Positions 1-11,571 of a stretch of 64,000 nt of DNA are shown here, in pieces. A program made the translations under genes and the position numbers. The stretch comes from Lamellibrachia satsuma. Lineage: Eukaryota; Annelida; Polychaeta; Sabellida; Siboglinidae. The notes under the pieces were generated by a model, which ran no database searches, was not told where the DNA came from, and worked only from the letters and a program-made list of their open reading frames with translations. The DNA lies in contig BSQZ01000005.1 in NCBI GenBank assembly GCA_033239005.1, positions 8,131,001-8,195,000 of the forward strand, in the 5' to 3' direction. Numbering within the stretch: the stretch's first letter is position 1; each line of letters begins with the position of its first letter.

Positions 1-446
1 GTGGAATAATGTTTTATTTTTAGGGTACATTTACATTTGTTTGCGTTTTCTTTGTAAGATTGTGATTTGGCAAAATATATGGATTCGGAATGAGTAAATT
101 GTATTGTTAATCTTGGATATGCTGTCTGGATATTTACATTTTGACTCGACAGCTACAGATGGTAAGATTATGCAAATATGGAAGCTATAGCGGTAGACTA
201 GGCATTTCTGTAATATATGTCGCTGTCTAGCCACATAGGACGTATAGTTTTTGACGACTCCGGTATCAACATTTATGTTTCTAACGACGATTTGTATCAC
301 ATTGGACGTTATTTATGTTCATTGTGAATTAATTATTCAGTCAGTCAGTCAGCCACTCAGTCAGTCATTCACACAACCATCCATCCAGCCAGCCAGCCAG
401 CCAGTCAGTCAGTCAGTCAGTCAGTCAGTCATTTGGTGTAATTCAG
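1..446 (+). other. Intron 7 (3' part) of PON-like copy A
   Basis: Non-coding sequence upstream of exon 8 of copy A. Positions 1-60 resemble 39356-39425 in the same orientation. Positions about 75-260 resemble 39450-39615 in reverse complement, so one of the two copies carries a small inversion. The last 110 bases are a tetranucleotide array, annotated separately. Confidence 0.6.
338..432 (+). repeat. TCAG/AGCC tetranucleotide array abutting the exon 8 acceptor
   Basis: Imperfect array of CAGT, then CAGC, then CAGT units ending about 14 bases before the AG acceptor of exon 8. Equivalent short arrays lie at 9083-9128 (gene B) and 15272-15330 (gene C, complement). Each unit contains CAG, so the acceptor sits behind many AG dinucleotides that are normally depleted there. 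Confidence 0.85.
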
Positions 447-1172
447 GTGGTTCCGCTGAGGACATTCGTCGATAACATCGACGTTGACGTGGTTACTGGA
501 CACTTGTGGGTGGCGGCTTTCCCGGACGACCAGTTGCTGGTGAACCACCTGCCGTGGCCTCACGCCCCCTTCGCGCCTTCGCAGGTACAGAGGACTCTGC
601 TTAGCAGAATCACTCACTATTACAGAAGCTGCAATAGTCGGTGCTTCTACTATGATGTGTGCGTGCGTGTGTACGTGTGTACGTGTGTGTGCACGGACGT
701 TTGTGTATTAGTTCCTATGGTTTCGGATGAGCCGTTTCTGTTTGTATTCGGAAATAGTAAACACTCTCTGTATTTATATATGTATAATGCACTAGACAAT
801 AACAATACCTGCTACAATGGTGACGTCAATGAATGTCCGTCGTCATCTGCTCTTTATTTGTCGTCTCTCCGCTGTCACCTTCGCCGTCGTGTATGTTTCG
901 TCTTTTCCACCAGAGCCTTCGTTATTGTTCTTTATCCCTCTACAATATACTGAAACTGTTAAATATCTTATTGCAATTCCATGTTCTGTCGCTCGGCGCA
1001 GGTACTGCGGCTGACGTTGTCCGAAGACTCCAAGGTGACAGATATTGTGGAAGTGTACTACAACGACGGACGACAAATCTCCGCGTCAACCGCCGCTGTC
1101 CACTACCGCCGATATATGCTCGTTGGTAGCGTCTTTACAAAACTGATTCTTTGCGAAGTATATCGCACATAA
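447..1172 (+). CDS. PON-like: PON-like copy A, exons 8 and 9 (3' partial)
   Basis: Terminal two exons of a paraoxonase-family gene whose 5' part lies left of the window. Exon 8 is 447-584 (138 nt, phase 0 at both ends) and exon 9 is 1002-1172, ending in TAA at 1170-1172 (171 nt). Exon 8 has the family block VDNIDVDVVTGHLWV; its D-N pair matches calcium ligands D269/N270 of human PON1. The PON1 H285 position is Phe here (AAFPDD), unlike His in copies B and C. Exon 9 ends LILCEVYRT, whose Cys matches the C-terminal disulfide Cys (C353). The acceptors are AG (441-446 and 996-1001) and the exon 8 donor is GTACAG. Both frames are open. Whether the gene is functional cannot be judged without its first seven exons. 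Confidence 0.85.
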
Positions 1173-1440
1173 ACCTTGTAGCTCTCATCGTAAGTTCCAT
1201 TCTGCCAGGCGCAAATACTGCATGCATACGCCCGCACCTATACACACGCTCACACACACACACACACACACACACGCACGCACGCACGCACGCACGCACG
1301 CGTGAGCGCGGAAGTACATGCACGCAAGCACGATCAGACGCACGTAGGCATGTGATATATGTTGCTTGTGTTGTTGTACAAGCAATCGGTTGTCACATGT
1401 AGGAAGAAAACGAATAAAGATTGGTCTACCTTAATAAAGA
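1173..1440 (+). other. Presumed 3' UTR of copy A with CA/CACG array and poly(A) signals
   Basis: Follows the stop codon. It contains a (CA)n then (CACG)n array at 1250-1302 and two AATAAA hexamers at 1413-1418 and 1433-1438. The same order (stop, about 75 bases, CA array, AATAAA) follows copies B and D, so this is a conserved 3' module. Poly(A) use is inferred from the hexamers only. Confidence 0.55.
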
Positions 1441-1672
1441 GTGTTATTTCGTCCTACATTGCGTTTACGTATTCCCGAGCGGTGTTGATAACTATAAAGA
1501 AAGCGTTACGACTTCGAATGACCTGCCAATTTGCGACCAATCTTCCATAAATTGCAATTACGATTCCTACAGATGCAATCTCAAGGAACTGCATATGCTT
1601 TGGTTTTCACGATTGATCAATATTTACCTACCTATAAATGTCCAAATAAACGGACATCATGAACGCGTGAAC

Positions 1673-1674
<2 letters not shown>

Positions 1675-1742
<68 letters not shown>
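1675..1742. repeat. (TA)n microsatellite
   Basis: About 34 uninterrupted TA units in the 3' flank of copy A. The reading frames through it (YIYIYI) are artefacts. Confidence 0.95.
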
Positions 1743-1747
<5 letters not shown>

Positions 1748-2159
1748 TGTTACTTTGACCTTCATGCTATGGAAAATGCTAAAACCGAGAAAAATGCGTT
1801 TAAAGTATATCTCTATGTTTAGCACAAACACCTTGGATACGAGCATTTTTATCTGGGCTACATTCACCAAATGTGGAATATAGCAAGGGGAAACATGCTA
1901 CTATACGGGTGAAGTTTTCAAATGAAATATTACATTAATACATGCATTACATAACATTACTACATGCATTACATAACAATGTAATACTACATGTATTACA
2001 TAACAATGCAATTCGGAAAACAATTACTTCGACTCATCCATAACCATAAGCCAAAATTATATGTAGTAAAACATTTCAAGTAATTATTGGTAAAGGCAAC
2101 AAGTTTACGTGATAATGTTATTGATTTATGATTAAACATTTATTAAACATGGCACATGA

Positions 2160-2805
2160 ACCAGTGGCCGCGTTTGGTGGGCGTGAGTACCCGCCTTATG
2201 TAAGTGCCCAGTTTATGTTGCTGCACTGCAGCTTAGTTCAAGCTATGTCAGTTGAACGTGTCATTGACTGTGTAGCACAGCCACCACCCCGGACAGTTTC
2301 ACTGCAACTACGACCTCGTCCATGACCTCGTCCACGACCTCGCCCAAGCCGAAACGCTTCCGCTTCCATACGTCGGTCACGTTTCTTGTGGCAGTGCAGC
2401 ATCCTCTACTGGGCCCTCAGGCAACGCAGGACTAAGACATATTACCTTTTGTGTGTCCTCTCTGCAGAACTGTCGGATGTGCCTGTGCAGGTACCGCTAC
2501 CGTTTGCTTACCAAACAAGCTGGCAGCAGCACCGCTGGTCTGTCTTTGTGGATCACATCACAGTCAGTTGTCATCAGGTTGATGGCCTCTTCCTCATTTT
2601 CGGCAGAGCGCTTCACATAGCAGATGCCTGGTTTGTCAGCATGAAAGCTAAAGTGGTTGGTTGATGCCAAGCAGTGGCTTGAAGTGGCCGTCAAGATGTG
2701 ATTGCCCTTCATGCACTGCGACGAGCCTCTCATCGTCCTCCCTTCCAACCAACTGCGCCTGGTTGAGACTGCGTGGCGCCGGAAAGCCTGTGTCAGCAGT
2801 CCATA
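2160..2805 (-). pseudogene. Transposase-like C-terminal relic (downstream of copy A)
   Basis: On the minus strand the sequence encodes a degraded C-terminal part of the uncharacterised transposase-like protein family also found at 10880-11571, 12865-13655 and 40540-41930. Recognisable pieces are [31 protein letters not shown] and [11 protein letters not shown], followed by an RG/GR-rich tail (2290-2350) in another frame. The upstream coding sequence is lost at the large dinucleotide array starting at 2812. Frame changes and the abrupt end show it is dead. Confidence 0.65.
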
Positions 2806-2806
2806 T

Positions 2807-3115
<309 letters not shown>

Positions 3116-3117
3116 AT

Positions 3118-3175
3118 GCGGGGTAAATGTTTTTGACTGGTGCGAGACATGTTCTACCTTCGTGGTGAAAGGACA
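3118..3175 (-). repeat. Fragment of dispersed repeat R1
   Basis: Resembles 54430-54490 in the same orientation, and parts of the R1 copies near 25.7 and 28.5 kb in reverse orientation. Function unknown. Confidence 0.45.
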
Positions 3176-3189
3176 ACTTTAATCGTTTA

Positions 3190-4135
3190 ATGCATAGTGG
3201 ACGTCTAGGTTTCTTCTATATAGCTAGAACCGACTCATAATCACTGATGATCTTGAAATGAGGATCTCCTTGGAGGTACATATCAAAGTGTTCATAGCTC
3301 CACAATATGCCCAGAGCTTCGCGTTCAGTTTGGCTATGGCGACTTTCAACGTTCAATGAGGAGGGGCTTGCCTAGGCGATTGTATGACCTGCTTAAGCCG
3401 GTATGCTGCCTATCGATAAAGGACTGTCATTATTAGTATTATAGCTATTGTCGCCGTTGTTTTGTTGAAATTGAAGTATGCAGCACATGCATCTTCCAAT
3501 AGTGCTTCTGCGGGTGAATTAAAGGCGGCGTCCTGATTTCTTGTCCATACGCAGTCGATATCGTTCTTAGTGAGGTGCCTCAGGGGTACGGTGATCATGA
3601 AGAAGCCTTTAATAAACCATGATAGGTAGATAATTATGTTTAGGAAACTCCTGCGCTTTGCCACATTTGATGATGGTGGTAGTTTCTTGATACGCTGCAT
3701 CTTCTTAAGGTCAGATGACACGTCGTCATTGCTGAAGATCACCCAGTAGTATGCTATATAGGGCATGTTGGTTTCACATTTATCTAGCCTCACCGTCTCT
3801 GTTCCTCTTCGTTAATCATAGGTCGCATGTGTAACAGGATTTTCAGGTTTGTTATTACGACTGGTCGCACGGATTCGTCACTTTGGAGTTTGACTTGCGC
3901 ATTTTTCAGTTTTCCACACCCTTTGTGAGACCGGAGTATTCTTCTTCCAACTCGGAGTTGATTTTGTTTACAATGTTCACTAGTTCTAACTTCTGAGTAG
4001 TGATACGACATGGAACTGATGACACCGAATGGCGGATTTTGATTCGATTGTCACATAACACACCAAGGATATCCAGTCGTTTACCGCCGCCAAAGGGTAA
4101 GAATTTTAGACCTCTGTTTTCGCAACGTTGCTTTC
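3190..4135 (-). mobile_element. Ty3/gypsy-B pol relic upstream of gene B
   Basis: Minus-strand reading gives degraded gypsy-type reverse transcriptase and RNase H pieces. At 3800-3410 the frame contains a form of the RT thumb/connection block (LNIIIYLSWFIKGF), then LRHLTKNDIDCVWTRNQDAAF and ALLEDACAAYFNFNKTT. At 3360-3190 there are RNase H remnants, and at 4130-4000 a protease-to-RT spacer. Larger versions lie at 34080-35510 (-) and 21140-22680 (+), each next to a PON first exon. Stops and frameshifts show it is inactive. Confidence 0.7.
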
Positions 4136-4137
4136 TG

Positions 4138-4165
4138 TATCATATCATATCATATCATATCATAC
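4138..4165. repeat. Short (ATCAT)n array
   Basis: About five tandem TATCA units. The same position upstream of copy D (35526-35538) has about two units. Confidence 0.8.
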
Positions 4166-4254
4166 AGTCGTTCATTTCATTTAGTCTGCAACTTGTAATC
4201 GAATGAATATACAGTGGACAGCCAAGCGGGTGAAGGAGTCGATTCACTAGTCAT

Positions 4255-4390
4255 TACCATAAACTCCCGAACGGTGACACACAAATAAAAAGTTTAAACG
4301 AAAAATATGCTGTACGATGCTTTACTTCGACTGCTGAGACAGAGAGGAGAAAACAAATCTATTACATTGTCATCGATACTATAAAGTAAG
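4255..4390 (-). other. Antisense relic of PON exon 4/intron 4 upstream of gene B
   Basis: Read on the plus strand, this stretch resembles the reverse complement of the end of PON exon 4 plus the start of intron 4. Shared landmarks, in order, are aacggtgaca, the region over the exon 4 donor, gctgagac and ggagaaaac. Better-preserved equivalents are at 49490-49760 and 35640-35760, and a doubled one in the other orientation is at 20700-20870. It is therefore a standard part of the 5' module, not an insertion unique to gene B. Confidence 0.6.
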
Positions 4391-4499
4391 TAGTGTATGT
4401 GTCCGTCTATGTAATAGAACTCATCACACATAAACGGGTCTGCACTCCCAAAGAAAACATCCCATTAATAATTATACGAGCCCAACTGCCTCCTCCCGG

Positions 4500-4731
4500 T
4501 TTGGCAAGTGATCTAGTGCCTAGACTAGGCGTGGCGGATATGTGAGATCATTTGCATACATCATCAACCGACTGTGTTACTAGACGACCACGGTTCGCGG
4601 TCGACTTGGTTAGAAAGGCAGTCGATGCGAAGTGAGCTAGCATTCTGAATTCTATCTTTAACCTGCTGTCCTATTTGTCGTTGCTTCCGTCCGCTCGCGC
4701 GTCTGTACCAAGCTCGTCGGTCGATGTAACC
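4500..4731 (+). promoter_or_regulatory. Conserved 5' flank module of gene B
   Basis: Roughly 200 bases directly upstream of the exon 1 ATG are shared with every other first exon in the window (upstream of 36060, 45238, 50121 and, in complement, 19363, 20367 and 58224). Landmarks are catcatcaaccgactg, ttcgcggtcgac, ctgctgtcctattt and agctcgtcgg just before the ATG. No convincing TATA box is close by. Promoter and 5' UTR roles are inferred from position and conservation. Confidence 0.5.
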
Positions 4732-5542
4732 ATGTTGCAACACATTGTCGTTGTGTGTACCTTTGGCTACATAACACTCTTTTGCAGCCAGTCAGCGTAA
4801 GTACTTCACAATACTATGTACGGCGTTGTGTTTTAATTGATTCTTCTATATGTGTTGGTGCTAGTTTCTAAGTTTATTTACATGCTAGCATTATATATTT
4901 GTACGCCATATACATATATTTGTTTAGTTAATGTCTCACTATAGCACCTCAACAGACATAACAGATAATGAAATAATGTATTATTTTAATGCATAGCGAT
5001 TAAGGTTGTTTCATTGTTGTCTATGTTTGACACGGTGTCTCGCTGTCAGTTGTCGTTACGACGATTGCTGCTCGCTCTTGGCTACAGAGCATAAAACCAC
5101 AACATAGTGGCTGCTATTTGTCCATAGCTAGGACATCGGCTGGTGCAGCTTCAGAGCATGTGCACACAAAGGTTTGTCATGCGCACTGCCCTGTGCTGCT
5201 GTTCCGAGATCTACCACTTATTCAGAACCATGCCTTGTTAACAATAGGCGCGTCACTAAACCTGTGAAGCTATGTAAACAACTGACCTGAAACGTCGACA
5301 TCGGTTGGTGCAGCACCAGAGCATAACATTAGGTGGAAACAACTGAGCTGAAACGAAGCAACAGTGCCATCAATATGTCGAATCAGCATGTTGCATAGAT
5401 TGCGAGTTTATGTTTTCAGATGGACGTTTCCTGGCCACAAGACGGTGTGCAACCACCAGCCAGGCCGGTGTAGGCCTGTTCCAGGCGTCGGTATGTGTTG
5501 ATGACTGTGGGTGTGTGTGTGTTCGTATGCGCGCGTTTGTGC

Positions 5543-5619
<77 letters not shown>

Positions 5620-8600
5620 TGTGTGGGTGCTGTATGTCTGTGTGTGTATGTATGTGTGGGTGCGTGCGTGCGTGCTTGCGTGTGAGAATGGGTGCTTGCT
5701 TTCTTTCATGCTTGAGTGCATGCGCACTGATGGATGTATCACGTATACAGGTTGCAGTATATATGTATGTACACCGACATATGGTAATTACATTAATAAT
5801 GTAAGTATAGGTCATTAAAATAACATAAAAAAATTGCGTGAGCGGTTTGCTGGGTTATTAATTGGGCTTTCAAATATAATAATATACACGTTCTGTTAAG
5901 AAGCACTACTAACTCTTACCATTGTCTACCTTAGCTCGCACAATGTCTCCACACAATGTCTCCACACAACATGATGTTGCTTGTTATTTCATTGGTGTAT
6001 GCGCGGTATAATTTGTGTCTGTGTCTATTAGATGAAGGCTCTGAAGACATTCAGGTGCTACCGAATGGACTGGCGTTGATCACATCGGTAAGTTCTGGGG
6101 CCTTTTGTGTTATTAGAGAAATTATACTTCTGATGTCGACGTTGACGATAACAACTTCAGTGGCAATACAATAGTCGACATCATAGATAATGACGACGAA
6201 GATCAATCAATGAATCAATCAATCAATCAGTATTTTTATTTCCAACAAACAACAGTACACATTTCATTATTACAAAATACATCACCATTTGCAACAAGTA
6301 AAAAATAAACAATAAAGTGTTGGTGGAAAGCTACTTGCGTGGACGATCTTTGAGGATGTAATATACATACATCAGCAACAAATGTTTTTCTTCAAACTAA
6401 TTTCGACTTTGCTGTTGGACAGGGCCTTGCTGCACAGAGGCGGGGCAATATATTGCTGTTTGATTTCAAGAAGCCCAGACGTGGGGCCCACGCGCTCGAC
6501 ATCATAGGCGACCTTGACAGATCCACATTCTCTCCTGCCGGTCTCAGTATTTGGAGAGATCATAACACTAGTAAGACTTTGTGCAACATAGGACGTTTTC
6601 TTTTGAACTTTGTTTGTCACCGTTAGCGTTCCTTCGTTTAATAAGCAATATTTGTGTTCCAGGCATAACTGTAGTTATAGCTTTATAGACTGTAATTTTA
6701 TTTCCATCACTGATTGCGTACTAATTAAAAAAGTCAAGTGGCTCAGAATGTTCTCAGTCACCATGTAACAGCCGCATTCACCAGTTTGTAATATTGGTTA
6801 TGACTCATTATATTACTTCTTTTTCAGACATAATCTACACATTTGCTGTTAACTTTCGTGTGGACAAAAACGATACAGTGGAGAAGTTTCGTTTCGACGA
6901 GAAGAAACGAACGTTGTACCACCTGCGAACATACAGTGACCCGACAATAACGTTGTCAGTGCTTTTAAAACTCAATATCGTTTGTAAATGCTAACTGACG
7001 CAGTGTAGACAATCCGGAATTATTACGTCTTTCAAAAGGTTTGGCTTTGATTTCAGATTAATGCCGCAAATTCATTTATTTAAATGTTCTGAGTCATTCC
7101 GTACTAGATAACTACAATGTATATTTCAATCGGATTCGTTCTATTAAGACCTTGACAAACTGTAGGTATTGTATATGTATACTCTTTCTCTTGACAACTG
7201 TATATGTGGGGGCTCTTCGATGGTATAAAACAATATGTCAACATCGTCGCTGTTTTTATTTGCACCATCAGCCCCGACGACATCGTGGCGACGGGAGAAG
7301 ACAGTTTCTACTTCACCAACTACATCAAGTTCGATTTTAAAGTGGAGATCCTTCGTGGTCTCAGTCTTGGCAGTGTCGGTTTCTACGATGGCACAAGGGG
7401 GCATATTCTCCTAACAGGACGTAGCATCCCGAATGGCATAAACACATCTCCGGATGGCAAGTAGGTGTCCGCAGTTTTGTTGTCTATCCGGAGTAGGCCA
7501 TGTTTAAAGCGAAACAAAAGTCATGGTTTTGCTTTAGAATGTTTAAAAATAATTATTCCGGCCATTTTTTCGGTTGACCTATATGTGCAGTTCTATGAGA
7601 ATTAGATAACTAAATTATGCTGGTATACAAAAAACCAACGCAGTCTCAATCAAACATGATATATTGTCAGAAAGAATGCAAAACATGTTACATAAATTGA
7701 AATTTGGACGCATACACCATGGCCCTATCCTACTGTCAAGAATTGGAATATGTGTACACAACTATATTTTAGTTAGGCGAGCGAATTTTGCTAAACTTCT
7801 TGCTAAACACTCTAACTAGATTTTTACCCTCTTGACTGCTCTAACAGTATGGCGCAACCCATACAATTAAAATGTTACGTGTTCAACTACGCTTTTCTTA
7901 GCAAACCACTAGCGCGATATTCGTATTTGTCGTTACAAATGTTTATGTTTGAGTAACTAGTATAGTAGCATAGACCCATCACAATGATGTGTGTTTAACT
8001 TTAAATGATTGGCTGATTTGTTATGTTACAAAGTAATGGCGAAATAAGTTTTGTGCAACATGTTCCAGGTACGTATATTTGGCGGAAACAGGAGGGAAAC
8101 GTATCAGTGTCTACATCCGGAAATCGGACAACACTTTGACATTGACCCAGGTAAGGCGTATGGCAGAGCATTCGACCCTTAAGCGCGACGGTTGAACGAT
8201 ACACTAAAACTAACCGTGACACTCTAAAATCTAACCGTGACACTCGCTTTTAAGAGAACCTATTGCAGCCTTTCTTTCTATATTTACCTTTTAATAATTA
8301 TAGAAGTTATCGTGGTTCCTGTCTATCATTCCCAAACATGTCACAGTTTTCTTTGTACATGCATTACACGGAATATTTTGTACAACAACTACTGCTATCA
8401 TGGATTACAAGTACCTATCCCATGGGATGTTTAAAGCTGTTGCATTTGTTACAATAACATTGTTAATCAACTCAATTACATAGCCTTGCATATCTTCTTT
8501 GGGTAATATATTGCAGTGGTACTTATCCAGCTCATTTTAACTCTAGCCAACTGTTTGTCTTCAGTCAATGTCTTCCACTCCAATTCTTGTTTTCTTGTGC

Positions 8601-9871
8601 TAGAGTTTTTCGCCAGTTTGTCTTTCTCTTGACCAATCCTGTTCCATCTTCTTGTCTTGCCTACATCTAACACTGCACATTCACTATCCACCTTTACGAA
8701 CTTTATCATTTTGATTATCTTGTTTAGGATTTCGTAGCTCTCCAAAAGTTTATAAAGGCTCCATCGGTGCACGTAGCAGAATTTCATAAACGTGATCTAT
8801 TATAATTTCTGCGATTCCACTACCTCATCTATTATATTTCGCAAAATAAATATAATATTCAATTGTGCCTCTTCCTCTTCTGAAGTCGGTTCTCTGTAAG
8901 ATAACCCAACAATTTTACCTTCAGGCCCACCCATGGGGCTGCTAAAGCCACTAACGCCCACTGTATTGCAACAATTATTGATACAACCAGCAATTGGTGA
9001 TGTTATTGCAGAAATATATGACTATCATGTCAAGCTTCTCTCTTAATATTTGGTAAGAACATTTATTTCCGAAGTTTCACACCTCAGCCAGCCAGCCAGT
9101 GATCCAATCAGTCAGTCAGACAGTCGGTGTGATTCAGGTGGTTCCGCTGGGGACACACGTCGATAACATTGATGTTGACGTGGTTACTGGACACTTGTGG
9201 GTGGCGGCTCACCCGGACGCCCAGTTGCTGGTGAACCACCTGCCGTGGCCTAACAACCCCTTCGCTCCTTCGCAGGTACAGTGGTCTCCGCGTAGCAGAA
9301 CCACTCCCTATTACAGAAGCTTTAATAGGAGATGATTTTATTGTGATGTGTGCGTGCGTGTATATGTGTGTACGTGTGTGTGCACGGGCGTCTGAATATT
9401 GGTTCCTATTGGATCGGATGTGTCGTATGTGTTTGCATTCGGAAATACTAAACACTCTTTATATATATATATATATATATATATTATCCAATAAACAATA
9501 ACAATTTCTGCTACTATGGTGACGTCTGTGGATGCCCGTCGTCATCTGATCTTTATTCGTCGTCTCTCCGCAGTCACCTTCGCCGTCGTGTATTTTTCTT
9601 CTTTTCCAACAATGCCTTTGTTATTGTTTTTTATCCCTCTACAATATTCTGAAACTGTTAAATATCTTATTACAATTCCATGTTCTGTCGCTCGGCGCAG
9701 GTTCTGCGGCTGACGTTGTCCGAAGACTCCATGGTGACAGACATTGCGGAAGTGTACTACAACGACGGACGACAAATCTCCGCGTCAACCGTAGCTGTCC
9801 ACTACCGCCGATATATGCTTGTTGGTAGCGTCTTTACAAAACTGCTTCTTTGTGAAGTCTATCGCACATAA
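4732..9871 (+). CDS. PON-like: PON-like gene B, complete nine-exon gene (348 aa)
   Basis: Exons: 4732-4796, 5420-5490, 6032-6087, 6423-6570, 6828-6954, 7272-7460, 8069-8150, 9138-9275, 9701-9871. They sum to 1047 nt in one open frame; all introns are GT-AG with phases 2,1,0,1,2,2,0,0. Paraoxonases are calcium-bound six-bladed beta-propeller lactonases/arylesterases, usually about 355 aa and also nine exons in mammals. Residues 1-22 form a hydrophobic signal/anchor segment (MLQHIVVVCTFGYITLFCSQ). GSED (48-51) matches calcium ligands E53/D54, N210 matches N224, and D255/N256 match D269/N270. C39 and C343 match the structural disulfide. The N168/D169 ligand pair is D158/D159 here. The catalytic dyad positions are A103 (H115) and F123 (H134), so classical lactonase chemistry is unlikely. 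It could be a pseudoenzyme or chaperone like nematode MEC-6 (inference). It lies tail-to-tail with gene C. Confidence 0.9.
5506..5690. repeat. (TG)n array at the start of intron 2, gene B
   Basis: Begins about 15 bases after the exon 2 donor (5491); pure TG from about 5545 to 5617 with GC-rich interruptions on both sides. The same donor-array junction occurs in gene C (18725 and below), H (55375 and below) and F (26960-27461), so the array predates the duplications. Confidence 0.95.
8440..8935 (-). mobile_element. LINE-B relic in intron 7 of gene B
   Basis: Minus-strand reading gives LINE reverse-transcriptase debris such as KIIKMIKFVKVDSECAVLDVGKTRR and WNRIGQEKDKLAK. The same relic occupies intron 7 of C (15345-15780), D (38150-39230) and I (63540-63960), so it inserted before those copies separated. 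Confidence 0.65.
8901..9020 (+). mobile_element. Decayed remnant of hAT-like MITE in intron 7, gene B
   Basis: From 8903 the sequence follows the target site and left part of the MITE intact at 38707-39150 (aagataaccca, then ggcccacccatggggctg and ctaaagccac). The terminus itself is eroded and the right half is missing. Confidence 0.6.
9083..9128 (+). repeat. CAGC/TCAG tetranucleotide array before exon 8, gene B
   Basis: Short array of CAGC then TCAG units ending about 10 bases before the exon 8 acceptor at 9137, at the same place as in copy A. Confidence 0.85.
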
Positions 9872-9947
9872 ATCTTGTAGCTCTCATCGTAAGTTCCATT
9901 CTGCCAGGCGCAAATACTGCATGCACACGCCCGCACCTATACACACG

Positions 9948-10009
<62 letters not shown>

Positions 10010-10240
10010 AAAACACACACACACACACACGCACACACACACACTCACATACACATACACGCGCGCGGAAGTATGCATGCATGAACAAACGCACGTAAGC
10101 ATGTGGTAAAAGATGCTTGTGTTGGTGTACAAACAATCGGCTGTCACATGTAGGCTGACAACGAATAGATTGGTCTACCTTAATAAAGATTGTTATTTCG
10201 TACTACATTGTATTCCTGAGCAATGCTGATAATATATAAC
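9872..10240 (+). other. Presumed 3' UTR of gene B with long CA array and poly(A) signal
   Basis: Contains a CA-rich array from 9950 to about 10060 and one AATAAA at 10182-10187. Order and flanks match those after copies A and D. Confidence 0.55.
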
Positions 10241-10245
10241 AAATC

Positions 10246-10248
<3 letters not shown>

Positions 10249-10339
<91 letters not shown>
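10249..10339. repeat. (TA)n microsatellite
   Basis: About 45 TA units in the 3' flank of gene B, at the place where copy A has sequence resembling agcggtgttgataac. Copy D lacks the array. Confidence 0.95.
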
Positions 10340-10341
<2 letters not shown>

Positions 10342-10879
10342 GCTTTAGTGACCTGCCAATATGCGAACAATAATAGATCCATCGTCCATAAATTGCAAAT
10401 ACGATTCCACCAGATGTAATCTCAAGGAACTCCATTAAATTGTATTGGTTTTCACGATTGATCAATATTTACCTACCTATAAATGTTCAAATGAACGGAC
10501 GTTATGAAAGCGTGAACGTATATATATATATAATATAGGCATTCCCATAAAATCCGTTACGTGTCGTCGGAAAGTCAAAAATAATTAATGACACCTCCAG
10601 AACGCCAATGCAATGAACTTTCATTTGATATATTATACAAAGTCCTAATTGAAATATTGCCGATGATGGGCTACATTCACCAAATTTTGAATATATCCAG
10701 AGGGAAAAATGATTCTACATGTGTGAAGATTTGTAAAGTATTATCTTTGAAATTTCCAACGAAATAATGTCTTACATTATCTACATGCATTACACAACAA
10801 CATTTCAAGATATTATTGGTAAAGGCAACAAGTTTACGTGATAATATTATTGATTGATGTATAACATTAACGAAACATG

Positions 10880-11571
10880 GCACATCCACCAGGGGGCGCG
10901 TTTGGTGGGCGTTAGTACCCGCCTTATGCAAGTGCCCAGTTTATATTGCTGCACTGCTCTGTCAGTTCAACGTGGTCAGTGACTGTGTAGCACAGCCACC
11001 ACCCTGGAGAGTTTCCCTGCGACCGCGACCTCGTCCACGTCCTCGTCCACGACCTCGTCCATGACCTCGTCCACGACATCGCCCACGATCTCGCCCACGC
11101 GGAAACGCTTCCGCTTCCAAACTGGAGTTTGACTCCGAACCACTTCGGTCACGTTTCTTGCTGCAGTTGGCAGTGCAGCATCCACTGCTGGGCCCTCAGG
11201 CACAGCAAGACGAGGACACACTACATCTTGTGTGTCTTAATACCTGGCGAAGATTAAATCAAGAAACGAAATAGCGGCATTGGACCCTTTCGATACGAGG
11301 TATGCTACATCGATGAGGAAGTTGACCTGTTTTGGTATAACGTCGCAGCACAGACCAAACAGGCCACACTTCTTGGGCACCAGAAAGTACAGTGGTCCAG
11401 GCTGCATCGGGTTGCTGGGCAGATGTGCTTGCTGGGCATAGACGAAGCTTTAGTGCATTACTATGCTTCGACTGCAGGGCTCGTTCGCACTTAGCTCAAT
11501 TAGGACAGAGGAAATAGCAGTTTTCTTGGCCGCCTGCACGATGTTGTTATACAGGGATCGTTCCAACTTGT
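10880..11571 (-). pseudogene. Transposase-like relic (downstream of gene B)
   Basis: Minus-strand copy of the transposase-like element. 11571-11235 corresponds to 41760-41410 (core upstream of the GQNKNR motif). 11230-10880 corresponds to the RG-rich tail and 3' end. The stretch between them, about 500 bases in the other copies including the GQNKNR region, is deleted. This is the left-arm edge of the B/C inverted repeat. Confidence 0.65.
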
